Source: Armatimonadota bacterium (GTDB lineage: Bacteria > Armatimonadota > UBA5829 > DSUL01). Taken from it: a DNA stretch of 64,000 bases. The number at the start of each line of letters is the position of its first letter. The first letter of the stretch is position 1. The notes under the pieces were generated by a model. The model saw only the letters and a program-made list of their open reading frames with translations, did no database searches and was not told where the DNA came from. The translations under genes and the position numbers were made by a program. Shown here one piece after another: positions 9,595 through 18,983 of the stretch. Where the stretch lies: assembly GCA_020846715.1 (NCBI GenBank), contig JADLDK010000041.1, positions 59,334-123,333 of the forward strand, in the 5' to 3' direction.

Positions 9595-12500
9595 TGACCA
9601 CCGGGACGCTTCAAGCGCTGAGACAATCGCGATTAAGTCGCCGGGCAGGAGTGGTACGAGCGTTTGCCAGTGTCTGCATTGTCAGTCTCATAGCTCTCGC
9701 GGGATGGAGTCCGGGAGCGAACGCTGGAGAGGTGGACAAGTTTTGTAGTTGTCCCACTGCGCGGACCCCACCGGTTGTTGACGGTTCGATTGACGAAAGC
9801 GAATGGGCTTTGTCACCGTGGCAGAGTGGCTTCGCAATTCCCAACAGCCGCAACCTTGCGCCGGCCCAGACGAAATTTCGCGTAGCTCGAAGTGCGAACG
9901 ATCTGTACATCGCAATCGAAGCGAAAGAGCCAGAAATGGACAGGGTCAAAGCGAAAGAGACGCAGCGGGACACAGAGGTGGCGCTGGATGACTGCGTTGA
10001 AGTCGGCATTGATCCTCCCCACGACCACCTCACACACTACCATTTCATCGTCAACCCCCGTGGAGCTTTGCTGGATTTTCGCAATGGCTTTTACTCTGCG
10101 TGGGACGCAAACGTCCGGGTTGGAGTGAAGCGGTTGAAAGATCGCTGGACTGTAGAGATGGCAATCCGTCTGGTTGATCTGGCTCAGCGAAAGCCAAAGT
10201 CCGCAGACGTATGGGGATTCAATGTTTACCGTGAACGCCAGGCAAGCGGCTCGACAGAGCTTAGCAACTGGGCGGAATCAACAGGGATATTTACGGTTTC
10301 GCGGCAGATGGGGCATCTGGTGTTTGGGTTTGGCGGATTCTCTTTCGCAAAGGCACATCAGAAGTTTCTGAAGACGCTGACGCCCGAATTAGCGCGTAGC
10401 CCAAACGGCTTCGAAGGTCGCCCCTGGACATTTCTGGACAACGAACTCTCTGAAGACCATGACCTCGCCTCGAGTCTCAAGTCAACCGGACCACATGTCA
10501 GGCCCTCGGCAGCAGTAAGGGCTCTTGTCTTCATTGGCGCCCGCGGGGACGGACGCAATCTGAATCCGGGAACCGCTGTACGCGATGCGGTGGAACTTGT
10601 GAAACGCTACGGCTTCGACGCTACTGCAGTCTTTGTGAACTCCAGGGGTCTGGTCGGCGAAGCGCGGGGTGAGCGGCGGCTGCGATACCTGCTGAAAGAC
10701 TCTTACAACGCCTTCGTTTTTGGCCACTGCAGCCCGGCCGATCTTCCGAAGCCTTATCAGGAAGAGATTGAGAGACGCCTGAATGCTGGGGCGGGTGTCG
10801 TTTGCGTATCGGATGACAGTACCCCCTCCTGGTTTGACGGAAGGCGCACGTTTGAGCCTGGCGACTTTTCTTCCACCCTTCCTGTTCCAGAGCTGTCTGC
10901 CTTTCAGGCCATAAAGCCGACGTCTGATGAATCCAGCAGAGACTACGAGCCAATCCAGTCCTTCAGCTGCGGGCACGGTCGCGCTGTGTCCATACGATAT
11001 CCGGGCGTAAACGGACTGACGCCAGAAATGCCCGCGACACGTGAGAACGTGCTGGAGTACGGCTACTGGATAGATATTGTGGGGCAGGCCGTCCAGTGGG
11101 CGTCACGCTCTGAGCCAGCAGGCAGAGTTCAAGTGCCTTCGATGACTGTGGGACGCAGCCAGTTACCCCAAGCCGTGCCTTTGGAAATCAGGCCGCTACC
11201 AGATCAGCAGCACAAGCCGGCCGTGTTGTTGCGAGATATGGAGAATACAACAGAGCTGGCCGTAAATACGACACCGGAAGGCATTTATGAAGCCGAACTG
11301 CCAGAGCTGCCTGCAGGACGCTACTGGCTGGAGGTTTACTCCGCTGGCACTGACGGTCAACAGCAGCCCGTCTCGGCGCTTGGTAGGCTTCAGGTAGTTC
11401 AGACAACGTCTCAAATGCGCATCAGCATTGACAGGGCGCTGTTCAAAGAAGATGAGAACGTCACCGGATCTATTCATTCCGGACAGGGGACTGCTGTACG
11501 GATAACACTGGAGAACTTTGATGGAGACTGGTTGGCCTCGAAAACACTGCCGCGCTCCACAACGGAGACACGTTTCTCAATTCCGCTGACTGGCAGAGTA
11601 ACTGCGAATATGACTCTCAGAGTTGAGTCACTCTCTCAGGATAAGGTACTCGAAACTCAGAGCATTGGCGTGAAAGCGCAGCGCAAACGGACGGATGACT
11701 TTCACGGCGTTATGTGGGACCAGCCGGATGGGCCGATGGGTCTATTGGCATTTAGAAACTTGCGGGAAAAGGCCGGATTTGACGTCGTTCTGGACGGAGC
11801 CATTGGCGAGGCGGCTCTTGGCGCTGACTACATGGGCCTGCCCTACACCACGCGCATTACTAACACGCGAAAACCCGATGGTGTGATGACCTGGGGCTGC
11901 TGGAACGACCCGGCTGCCGTACGCAGGCGTATCGACACCGTTATTGACAAACAGAAAATCAACGCAGCAAACGGCGTCTGGTGCTACTCCCTGGGAGACG
12001 AAAACGATACGATGGGGTGCTGTTTGCATCCTGACTGTCTCGCGGCTTACAGGCGATATTTGCAGCAGCAGTACGGATCTATATCTGCTCTGAACGAATC
12101 GTGGGGCGAGCGCTACCAAAGCTTCGAAGATGTCCAGCTTCTGCGTGGGGACGATGTTTTCAAGGACGGGCAGGCTTTTCAGACTGGAAAGTATCCGAGA
12201 TGGCTGGACAGGCAGAAGTTTGCGCGGCTCAACTACGCCCGGCTGTGCAAGCGCTACGCAGAGGCTTACGACGAGATAGATCCGGGCGCCATTACAGGCT
12301 TTGAGGGAACAGGCAGATTCGGCGAAGACCCGGACGCTCTGCTCGGCTCTGTTGGGATGTGGACGACGTACAACAACATCTTCGACGATATTCTGCGCAC
12401 ACTTATCCCGCCAGAGTTTATTCACAGTATCTGGGTGGGATATCAGAAGGATGCAGATTCTCTGCTGGCGGCAAGCTGGCGCGCGCTGGCGCTTGGGGCT

Positions 12501-13742
12501 GACAGCTACTGGTGGTGGCGGTGGGATGGCATCGGATTCTACCGAGGCTTTGCCCGGCCGACATTGGACCTTTGGCCGGCAACCCAGGCTGTGGCGGATG
12601 ACTTCGAGGTGGTGCGAAACGGCCTCGGCAAGCTGTTGACGCAGGCCGCGCCCGTTGACGACGGCGTAGCGATTCTCTATTCGGTGGAAGGCGTACTCAG
12701 TGACGAAATTCCCTCCGAGCACATTTTCGGGAAAGCAGAGTATGCCCATGCAGCTTTTATCCATATGCTCAAAGACAGCGGAGTCGGCTACCGTTATGTG
12801 ACACCCGAGCGGATAAGAGCAGGCGGTCTCAGAGGGACAAAGCTTCTCATTCTTCCTCACGCTTTCGCTGTGGATACCACCACGGCCGCGATGATTCAGG
12901 ATTTTGCCAGAAGCGGCGGAACAATTGTTGCCGATCAGCGCCCCGGGGTTTACGACGGACATCTGAAGGCTGTTCGCGGAGGAATGCTGCAAGCCTTGTT
13001 TGGCTCCCCGGAGACGTGGCACAAGGGCGTCAGAGTAGACACGCTATACGGAAAAGGCCACGGCGTCCTCTTGAACAGAAGTGTTATCCCCTACGAAACC
13101 AACAGGAGTCAGCTCGAGGCCCGTAAGTTGCGAAGTATCCTTGCAGACATCTGTCGCGGAGCCGGAGTAGACCCTTTTGTGGACGCTGTGGACCCCAAGG
13201 GCGCCAGCCCCCTTATGACAGAGTTGACTTCTCTGCGACTTGAGCGTGGCGGGCAGCTTTTGTGTGTGCGGCGCGACAGCATCGGGTGGGAGTTCACCGG
13301 ACCAGGCCCTCTACCGGAACCCTATGACTACCCAGTGCGAATCACCCTCAAAGAGCCGCGCTACGTCTATGATCTGAGAAGTGGACGCAGTCTGGGTTTG
13401 ACACGCAGCTTTCGCTGCGATCTGCGGGGAGGGCGCGCCAACTTTTACGGCGTGTTCGAAACGCCTGTCCTCGTGGCAAGCGCATCCGCCCGGAAAGTGT
13501 CCTCTGACGGCGCCGACCAGGTTGATGCTCAAGCCATGTTGAATGGGTCTGATACGGCCTTGCAGTTCAGCTTGTTGAGTCCCAGCGGCGAGGAGTTGCC
13601 ATGGTCGAAAAAGGTGGTCACATCATCCGGGAACAAGGCACAGGCTCGTTGGATGCTGCCTCTTAACAGACTCCCGCCGGCCAGAGTGAAGGTGAAGGAA
13701 TTGTTTACAGGAAAAGCCGCCGTAGCAGACATTATTCAATGA
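9594..13742 (+). CDS. Giant secreted protein: CBM9-like domain plus GH42-like beta-galactosidase region
   Basis: 1382 aa from the GTG at 9594 (TAGTG overlap with the prepilin gene, GGAG upstream). A hydrophobic signal segment (VRAFASVCIVSLIALAGW) is followed by a CBM9/DOMON-like domain (PPVVDGSIDESEW through about residue 260). The central part carries a GH42-like stretch, YSLGDEND then YRRYLQQQYGSISALNESWG, which resembles the helix after the acid/base residue in GH42 beta-galactosidases. A trimerisation-like class I glutaminase fold (KLLILPHAFAV, GGTIVADQRPG) follows. The catalytic pair is not certain; E in GDEND is a candidate. The C-terminus overlaps the following esterase gene by ATGA. 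Confidence 0.75.
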   Translation: MTTGTLQALRQSRLSRRAGVVRAFASVCIVSLIALAGWSPGANAGEVDKFCSCPTARTPPVVDGSIDESEWALSPWQSGFAIPNSRNLAPAQTKFRVARSANDLYIAIEAKEPEMDRVKAKETQRDTEVALDDCVEVGIDPPHDHLTHYHFIVNPRGALLDFRNGFYSAWDANVRVGVKRLKDRWTVEMAIRLVDLAQRKPKSADVWGFNVYRERQASGSTELSNWAESTGIFTVSRQMGHLVFGFGGFSFAKAHQKFLKTLTPELARSPNGFEGRPWTFLDNELSEDHDLASSLKSTGPHVRPSAAVRALVFIGARGDGRNLNPGTAVRDAVELVKRYGFDATAVFVNSRGLVGEARGERRLRYLLKDSYNAFVFGHCSPADLPKPYQEEIERRLNAGAGVVCVSDDSTPSWFDGRRTFEPGDFSSTLPVPELSAFQAIKPTSDESSRDYEPIQSFSCGHGRAVSIRYPGVNGLTPEMPATRENVLEYGYWIDIVGQAVQWASRSEPAGRVQVPSMTVGRSQLPQAVPLEIRPLPDQQHKPAVLLRDMENTTELAVNTTPEGIYEAELPELPAGRYWLEVYSAGTDGQQQPVSALGRLQVVQTTSQMRISIDRALFKEDENVTGSIHSGQGTAVRITLENFDGDWLASKTLPRSTTETRFSIPLTGRVTANMTLRVESLSQDKVLETQSIGVKAQRKRTDDFHGVMWDQPDGPMGLLAFRNLREKAGFDVVLDGAIGEAALGADYMGLPYTTRITNTRKPDGVMTWGCWNDPAAVRRRIDTVIDKQKINAANGVWCYSLGDENDTMGCCLHPDCLAAYRRYLQQQYGSISALNESWGERYQSFEDVQLLRGDDVFKDGQAFQTGKYPRWLDRQKFARLNYARLCKRYAEAYDEIDPGAITGFEGTGRFGEDPDALLGSVGMWTTYNNIFDDILRTLIPPEFIHSIWVGYQKDADSLLAASWRALALGADSYWWWRWDGIGFYRGFARPTLDLWPATQAVADDFEVVRNGLGKLLTQAAPVDDGVAILYSVEGVLSDEIPSEHIFGKAEYAHAAFIHMLKDSGVGYRYVTPERIRAGGLRGTKLLILPHAFAVDTTTAAMIQDFARSGGTIVADQRPGVYDGHLKAVRGGMLQALFGSPETWHKGVRVDTLYGKGHGVLLNRSVIPYETNRSQLEARKLRSILADICRGAGVDPFVDAVDPKGASPLMTELTSLRLERGGQLLCVRRDSIGWEFTGPGPLPEPYDYPVRITLKEPRYVYDLRSGRSLGLTRSFRCDLRGGRANFYGVFETPVLVASASARKVSSDGADQVDAQAMLNGSDTALQFSLLSPSGEELPWSKKVVTSSGNKAQARWMLPLNRLPPARVKVKELFTGKAAVADIIQ

Positions 13743-14701
13743 ATAATCTGGATAGCGAAGTTCAAGTTTTTGACAGAAAATTGCGCGATATTCTGGCTCT
13801 GCAGAAGTTCGATGGTGAACTGGAAGTTGAAGTCAAGAGCCAGGAGTCTGACGGCGCTATCTCGCGAAAGTTGATTTGTATCAGAGTGGGTGAGGCGGAG
13901 TGGATGGGCGCTTACCTGCTGGAGCCGGATGTGGGCAAGCCCGTGAAACGGCCGGGAATTCTTGCGATTCATCAGCACGGAGGAGATTTCTCTCTCGGCA
14001 AGTCCGAGCCGGCCGGCCTTTCCGCGAACAGAGCATTTCACTACGGACTCGATCTCGCCAAGCGGGGTTTCGTTGTGCTGTGCCCGGATTTGCTCGCCTT
14101 CGAAGATCGGCAACCTCCAGAATGGAAACGCCGCGAAGGCTCAGCGCCGGATGGATTCTGGTATGAGCGCTTCGAGGCGCTGCGGCTTCTGTTGAATGGC
14201 TCGTCACTTCAGGCAAAATACCTGGCGGATCTGGCGCGCGCTTTGGACTTTCTATGCTCTGTGGCAAATGTTGATGAAGGGCGAATCGGCGCGATAGGTC
14301 ACAGCCTTGGAGGGCAGGAGGCTCTGTGGCTGACGTGGTTTGACTCCCGCATAAGCGCTTGCGTTTCGTCGTGCGGATTCGCGCTGATCCGTGCGATTGT
14401 GCGCGACCAGATCAACCACAATATGGCGCTCTACGTTCCGGGCTTGCTGCAGATCGGTGACGTGGACTTGCTGGCATGTGCGATTGCGCCGCGCGCCCTG
14501 TTTTTCTCTGCTGGAGACGCCGACTCCATTTTCCCTGTTGACTCAGTGCGGGCGATTGCTGAACGGTTGCGCGAAAGATATGCGCATCAGGGAGCACTGG
14601 AGAGAGTCGAGTACGCAGAGTTCGTGGGCGGTCACGGCTTTCCAGATGACATCAAGGAGCGAGCTTACGACTTTCTGCAACGGAACTTGAGTCGAGAATG
14701 A
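13739..14701 (+). CDS. Alpha/beta hydrolase (dienelactone hydrolase / acetyl-esterase-like)
   Basis: 320 aa, no signal peptide. The nucleophile elbow is GHSLGG with S189; a candidate acid is D260 or D262 (SAGDADSIFP) and the histidine H299 (GGHGFP), in the normal order and spacing for alpha/beta hydrolases. HQHGG at about 78-82 is a plausible oxyanion-hole loop. The ATGA overlap with the giant GH42-like gene indicates translational coupling. It may remove acetyl or other ester groups from imported glycan fragments; this is inferred from context only. Confidence 0.82.
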   Translation: MNNLDSEVQVFDRKLRDILALQKFDGELEVEVKSQESDGAISRKLICIRVGEAEWMGAYLLEPDVGKPVKRPGILAIHQHGGDFSLGKSEPAGLSANRAFHYGLDLAKRGFVVLCPDLLAFEDRQPPEWKRREGSAPDGFWYERFEALRLLLNGSSLQAKYLADLARALDFLCSVANVDEGRIGAIGHSLGGQEALWLTWFDSRISACVSSCGFALIRAIVRDQINHNMALYVPGLLQIGDVDLLACAIAPRALFFSAGDADSIFPVDSVRAIAERLRERYAHQGALERVEYAEFVGGHGFPDDIKERAYDFLQRNLSRE

Positions 14702-14753
14702 GCATCTTTAGAGATGAGTGCGGGAGAACACATAACGAAAGAAAGCGCCAGCG

Positions 14754-15875
14754 GTGAAACAGTGGATAGATGAGCACACAGGGCGCAAAATCCGGCAGCT
14801 TACGGACTCACCCGGAGGTGTGTCGCTCGATTACTTCCGCCTGCCGCGCTATCTACCGAATGGCCTGGTCATGGCCAGTGGATCAGACGACCCTGGCGAT
14901 CTGTGGTTGCTGGATGCCGGGTCAGGCGATTGCCAGCGCAGACGGTTGCCTATCAAGCGGCGACTCAAACTCAGGGAGCGGGATGGCAAGCTCTGGTATG
15001 TGGGAACGGCAGGTCGAGACGTCTGGGAGGTCACATTGCCAGAAGGCGTCCCGCACCGTGTGACGGAAGTGCCGGCAGAAATCACAGGTCACATTGTGGA
15101 TATCACCTGTGATGGTGAATCGCTGATTATCGACCTCACTGAAGAGCTTGGTACTGCTCGCACTGTACCGCTTACCAAAGACGCAGGCGCGTTCTGGCGC
15201 TATATTGACCGTCCGCGCAAAGGTTATCTCTGGAGCTACGACGTAGCAAACGGCACGGTGACCGAGCTGGCACGATCGCAGATCTACGGCTTTGGCCATC
15301 ACGACACCTCCCCCGCGGACGGTCATCTGGTCAAGTTCAGTCCAGACTACTACGATGCGCTCTGCCAGCGCATCTGGACAGCGCGTACGGACGGGTCTCA
15401 ACTGACGCGGATTCGTCCGCAGAAAGCAGGGGAGTTCGTAACGCATGAGTTCTGGTGGCCAGACGGAAAAGCGATCGGCTACACCTATCAAGACCGCCGG
15501 CAAGACCCTGCGTTGCGTGAGCTTCCATGGGGAGAATACGCACCTGTGCCCAGCCATTTCGGCGTTGCGAACCTCAAGGGTGAAGAGATCTATCTTTCAG
15601 ATCCACTGAATCATTATCACAGCCATCTTTACGTCTCCGCGGACACCAAATGGAGTATTGGAGATGGCACAGAAGGGCACAGCTTCGTTTACGCTGCCGC
15701 GTTTTCCCTCAGTAGCTCCAGAATTGAGTTTCAGGCTCTTGCGACTGTTCATACACCTTACGTGCCCTTTGCCGGACAGGGAGTGGATGCGACTATCACC
15801 CCCGATGGCCGCTGGATGCTCTACAACGATACACTGGACGGGGTGAAGCAAGTGTGCGCGGTTGCACTGGAATAG
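14754..15875 (+). CDS. Oligogalacturonate lyase-like beta-propeller protein (PL22-like)
   Basis: 373 aa, GTG start, no signal peptide. The chain is a series of blade-like repeats of the TolB/WD40 kind (GDLWLLDAGSGD, YLWSYDVANGTV, IWTARTDGSQLTRI). Histidine-rich segments GFGHHDTSP, THEFWWPDGKAIGY and NHYHSHLYVS resemble the metal-binding positions of oligogalacturonate lyases (PL22), which split unsaturated galacturonate disaccharides in the cytosol. If correct, the region serves pectin breakdown. A non-catalytic propeller cannot be excluded by eye. Follows the esterase by 52 bp and converges on the 15900-18863 gene. Confidence 0.62.
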   Translation: MKQWIDEHTGRKIRQLTDSPGGVSLDYFRLPRYLPNGLVMASGSDDPGDLWLLDAGSGDCQRRRLPIKRRLKLRERDGKLWYVGTAGRDVWEVTLPEGVPHRVTEVPAEITGHIVDITCDGESLIIDLTEELGTARTVPLTKDAGAFWRYIDRPRKGYLWSYDVANGTVTELARSQIYGFGHHDTSPADGHLVKFSPDYYDALCQRIWTARTDGSQLTRIRPQKAGEFVTHEFWWPDGKAIGYTYQDRRQDPALRELPWGEYAPVPSHFGVANLKGEEIYLSDPLNHYHSHLYVSADTKWSIGDGTEGHSFVYAAAFSLSSSRIEFQALATVHTPYVPFAGQGVDATITPDGRWMLYNDTLDGVKQVCAVALE

Positions 15876-15899
15876 CTGCGCGCTCAGGCAGACGCCGCG

Positions 15900-18863
15900 C
15901 TATTGAACCACGAGAAAGTCCGTGACCTCCAGCGGAAGCGCAACTTCCACGACACCTTGCGCGTAGCGGTAGCTGAGCGCACCAGATCGCACGCTCCAGA
16001 CTTTCGAGGGTTTGTGGGACGTGCTCACACGCACTTTCAGAGAACGGATGGGTTTGTCCGTGAAGTTCACGAGGGAAATCACCTCACCTGCGCTGGAAAC
16101 CAGCGCATCGCCTTCGACCAGAGCGTTGGAGCACCAGATAGTCGGCTGAACGCCTGCGTCCTGAACAGGCCGCCCAATGAGTGCGCGGACGGGAACGTCG
16201 AACGCTTTGGGGAGAAAGTGCGCGAACTCGTTGCGGTCAAAAGGACGCCGTGGAATCGCCGCTCTGACATAGGTCAGACCGGGCATAGAACCGATCAGGT
16301 ACGCGCGGCCTTTGCCGTACATATTGGATACGGCCGCTGGCTGGCCTTCAGAGAAGAAGGCTATGGCCTGCGCCGAAGACGCCGGTTGCAGAGTCTCCAC
16401 CACGCCGAGCGCCGGCATACTGAACGGTTTTTCTCCATCAAAGCGCAGCATCTCCAGAGGCTTCATTCTCGGCAGCTCCATCTTCACGCGTACAACGCTG
16501 TCCTGGCCGCTGCGTGTGAGTTCGTGGCTGCGAAGCCCGTAAACAGGCAGAAGAGTGTCAAGTGGACGGTTGTACTCATCGAACAGCCCGCCACCGGCAG
16601 AAGAGAACAGAACGCCGCCGCCGCTGACCCACCGCTCAATTTGAGCGGCAGAACCACGGGAGAGATTCGGGCCAGAGATGTAAAGGACTTTGTAGCCTGA
16701 CAGGACTCCGTCCTCCACGTCTGAATCTGTAATCAGATCGACTGGGATTTGGAGATGCTTCAGAGCCAGCCAGAGATTCTGGCGCTCAACACCGTAGAGA
16801 TTTGCATCACTATTGCCAACCTTCTCCCAGAGATCTGAATAGCGCGAAAGAAGCACAGCCACTTCTGCATGGGGCGCCTTTCCGGCAAACAGCAGATCGT
16901 CAACTTCGCCCGCTTCGTGTATCACCCGATACAGCTCGCGCCAGCGGTCCCGGTCGCGCCAGTCGATATAATTCTCCGTAGCGAACATCTGCGGGCCCAG
17001 ACTGAAGTGGTTGACAATCTTCACTCCGCGGCCGAGAGCCAGATAGTTGGAGCGACGGAAGTCCGCAGAGGTGTTTCCTGGCGAATGCGGCATGCAGTAG
17101 TAGGTGAGCGGAAGGTCCCTGTATTTTGCGGCGCAACGCATGACATCAAGAGAGAAACCAATAATCTGGGGGCTCACGACCGGCACCTGCCACTGATAGT
17201 CTTCAGACCACGGCATGGTGAGGCTACCGTATTTGAACACGTCAATCCACTGAGACTCCTCTGGCAGGAAATACGGATGCGGCGCGTAATTGGCAGCCAC
17301 GAAAACCCGGTCAGACATGGCCTCACGTACGGCTTTCGTAAGCGACGCCATACGGCGGATTGCCGTCTGAGCGGCGTACTCCCGAGCCTCGACATAAAGG
17401 ACAGGATTTTGACCGGGTGTTGCGGGTCTTGCTTCCTGCCAGCTTTGTATCCCTATATCTGTCAGTGTCAATCCTTTTGCCTGAAGATACTCGACAAAGC
17501 CTGAATTGGATGTGTCGCTGTAGGCATTCAGGTTGATTTCGTCGCCGATGCTGAAAACGTCCACGTAGCGTCGAGCGCCGGAGTATCTGGTGGACGAAAG
17601 CTCTTCTCTTAGTTTTGGAGGGTCAGTTTTCGGATCTGTGTGAGTAACGCCAATAGCGCGACGGCTGCTGTCGCTTCCGAGCAAGCCGAAAAGCTCATCC
17701 TCTGTACGGTCTGGTGAGGTCATCGGCGAGGCGTAGCCGAGACGGTAGAACAGATCAAGCCACCTCGAATGAAGGCCGTCACGCGGCTCACCTGGCCCAG
17801 GTACGGCAGCGGCAAAACGAATCTTCGTCGGCGCTTTGCCTGTGGGAAGGTCCTGAATATAGCCACTAATCTTTGCCTGAATTTCGTCGGATGTAAGCGT
17901 CTGGGTAAAATCCAGACTAACTGGAATCCAGATGTAGAGCGGGCACTGATCGGCTTTCCATTGCCGGCTCCAGATGTTTTTGCCGTCTGGGCGGTGCGCT
18001 AACTCCACCTGGGCTTCCAAGTCTTTTGTGTCAGAGTTGAGGCTGATTGTCGTGCCGTGGATTGTATCGATACCACGCCCGATGTCTTTCCACTCAGAGA
18101 CACTCCCGGGATCAACGACTCCAAAGCTCGGATCAATGCCGGTCTCGCGGAGATTCCAATCGCGCCTGTTGATATGAAAGCTCCCGAGCGAAGGCTTGAG
18201 AGGCGTCTTGCCGCCATTCCGCACCCTCACCCAGAGCCGCCCTGATTGTGGAAGCTCATCCAGAAACGGATCCATTCTGTTCTGCGGCTCATCCGAGGTA
18301 TCGGACGTGAGGTAGATAAGATCAATGTTTCGTTTGGCGGCTGGCTCCGGATTGTCCAGTGTGTAGAGCGTGAAGCGCGCCCTGCCCGCGTTCAGAGGAA
18401 GCTCCGCTCCCTGCCAGGCGACGTTATCTCCACCGCCGTAAGAGGGGTTGATCTGCTTTGCATAACCCCAGTTGAGCGGCCACAGCTTTGTCTGATCTGC
18501 GCCGCCCATTGGAGTATCCAGTACCACGGCGCCGTACTGTTCAACCCGCAGTCCAAAACGGACGTTGTAGTCTTTTGGCGCTTCAAAATGCACCCAGACG
18601 CGGTAGGTTCCTGGTTGCGCAATCTCTGTGGTCAGACTTGCAGACGACGGCGGGCAGTGCTCGGGAGCGCTCAGCAGCTTCTCGCCAGAGATATAGCCGT
18701 TGCCAATCGCGTCTACGAAGTAGTTCTTGCCATACTCGATGACACGCCACTGGCTGCCAGACTCCGGTGTAAAGTCCTCCGCCTCCAGCAGGTGAACGGC
18801 TCCCGAAGCTGCAGCGCACAGAGTTGGCAGGAGACAGCAAAAAGCAACAAACAGAATCTTCAA
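15900..18863 (-). CDS. Large secreted protein: carbohydrate-binding-like N-terminus and beta-galactosidase-like C-terminus
   Basis: 987 aa, TTG start, signal peptide MKILFVAFCCLLPTLCAAAS. Residues ~22-170 look like a CBM6/malectin-type fold (LLEAEDFTPESG, GTYRVWVHFEAP). The middle has TIM-barrel features (VDVFSIGDEIN, VFVAANYAPHP, LTYYCMPHSPG) and the end has a class I glutaminase-like domain (KVLYISGPNLSRGS, WVSGGGVLFSSAGGG) as in GH42-type beta-galactosidases. The GDE triad mirrors GDEND of the 9594-13742 protein, suggesting distant kinship. It lies 120 bp downstream of the importer genes on the same strand, with its own operator (18894) beside a TATGAT -10. Enzyme activity is inferred. Confidence 0.62.
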   Translation of the reverse strand: MKILFVAFCCLLPTLCAAASGAVHLLEAEDFTPESGSQWRVIEYGKNYFVDAIGNGYISGEKLLSAPEHCPPSSASLTTEIAQPGTYRVWVHFEAPKDYNVRFGLRVEQYGAVVLDTPMGGADQTKLWPLNWGYAKQINPSYGGGDNVAWQGAELPLNAGRARFTLYTLDNPEPAAKRNIDLIYLTSDTSDEPQNRMDPFLDELPQSGRLWVRVRNGGKTPLKPSLGSFHINRRDWNLRETGIDPSFGVVDPGSVSEWKDIGRGIDTIHGTTISLNSDTKDLEAQVELAHRPDGKNIWSRQWKADQCPLYIWIPVSLDFTQTLTSDEIQAKISGYIQDLPTGKAPTKIRFAAAVPGPGEPRDGLHSRWLDLFYRLGYASPMTSPDRTEDELFGLLGSDSSRRAIGVTHTDPKTDPPKLREELSSTRYSGARRYVDVFSIGDEINLNAYSDTSNSGFVEYLQAKGLTLTDIGIQSWQEARPATPGQNPVLYVEAREYAAQTAIRRMASLTKAVREAMSDRVFVAANYAPHPYFLPEESQWIDVFKYGSLTMPWSEDYQWQVPVVSPQIIGFSLDVMRCAAKYRDLPLTYYCMPHSPGNTSADFRRSNYLALGRGVKIVNHFSLGPQMFATENYIDWRDRDRWRELYRVIHEAGEVDDLLFAGKAPHAEVAVLLSRYSDLWEKVGNSDANLYGVERQNLWLALKHLQIPVDLITDSDVEDGVLSGYKVLYISGPNLSRGSAAQIERWVSGGGVLFSSAGGGLFDEYNRPLDTLLPVYGLRSHELTRSGQDSVVRVKMELPRMKPLEMLRFDGEKPFSMPALGVVETLQPASSAQAIAFFSEGQPAAVSNMYGKGRAYLIGSMPGLTYVRAAIPRRPFDRNEFAHFLPKAFDVPVRALIGRPVQDAGVQPTIWCSNALVEGDALVSSAGEVISLVNFTDKPIRSLKVRVSTSHKPSKVWSVRSGALSYRYAQGVVEVALPLEVTDFLVVQ

Positions 18864-18893
18864 CCGTCCGCTTCCTCGCAGAAAATCATATGC

Positions 18894-18905
18894 TGAAACG
18901 TTACA
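18894..18905. promoter_or_regulatory. Putative LacI-family operator, site 2
   Basis: TGAAACGTTACA (TGTAACGTTTCA on the minus strand). It abuts a minus-strand TATGAT hexamer at 18885-18890, the likely -10 of the 15900-18863 gene, so a bound repressor would sit between -35 and -10. Same core as sites at 7675 and 58821, including the following CAG. Confidence 0.5.
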
Positions 18906-18983
18906 CCTACGCCTTTGATTACCCTGCAGAGTTGGCTCATCTCCACCAGTCTTTTTGTGATTCAGACTTGGAAAGCAGCGCGG

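Noticed and set aside
11742..13022. 426-codon antisense open frame inside the GH42-like gene
   Set aside because: No family resemblance, cysteine- and arginine-rich shadow of a well supported gene on the other strand.
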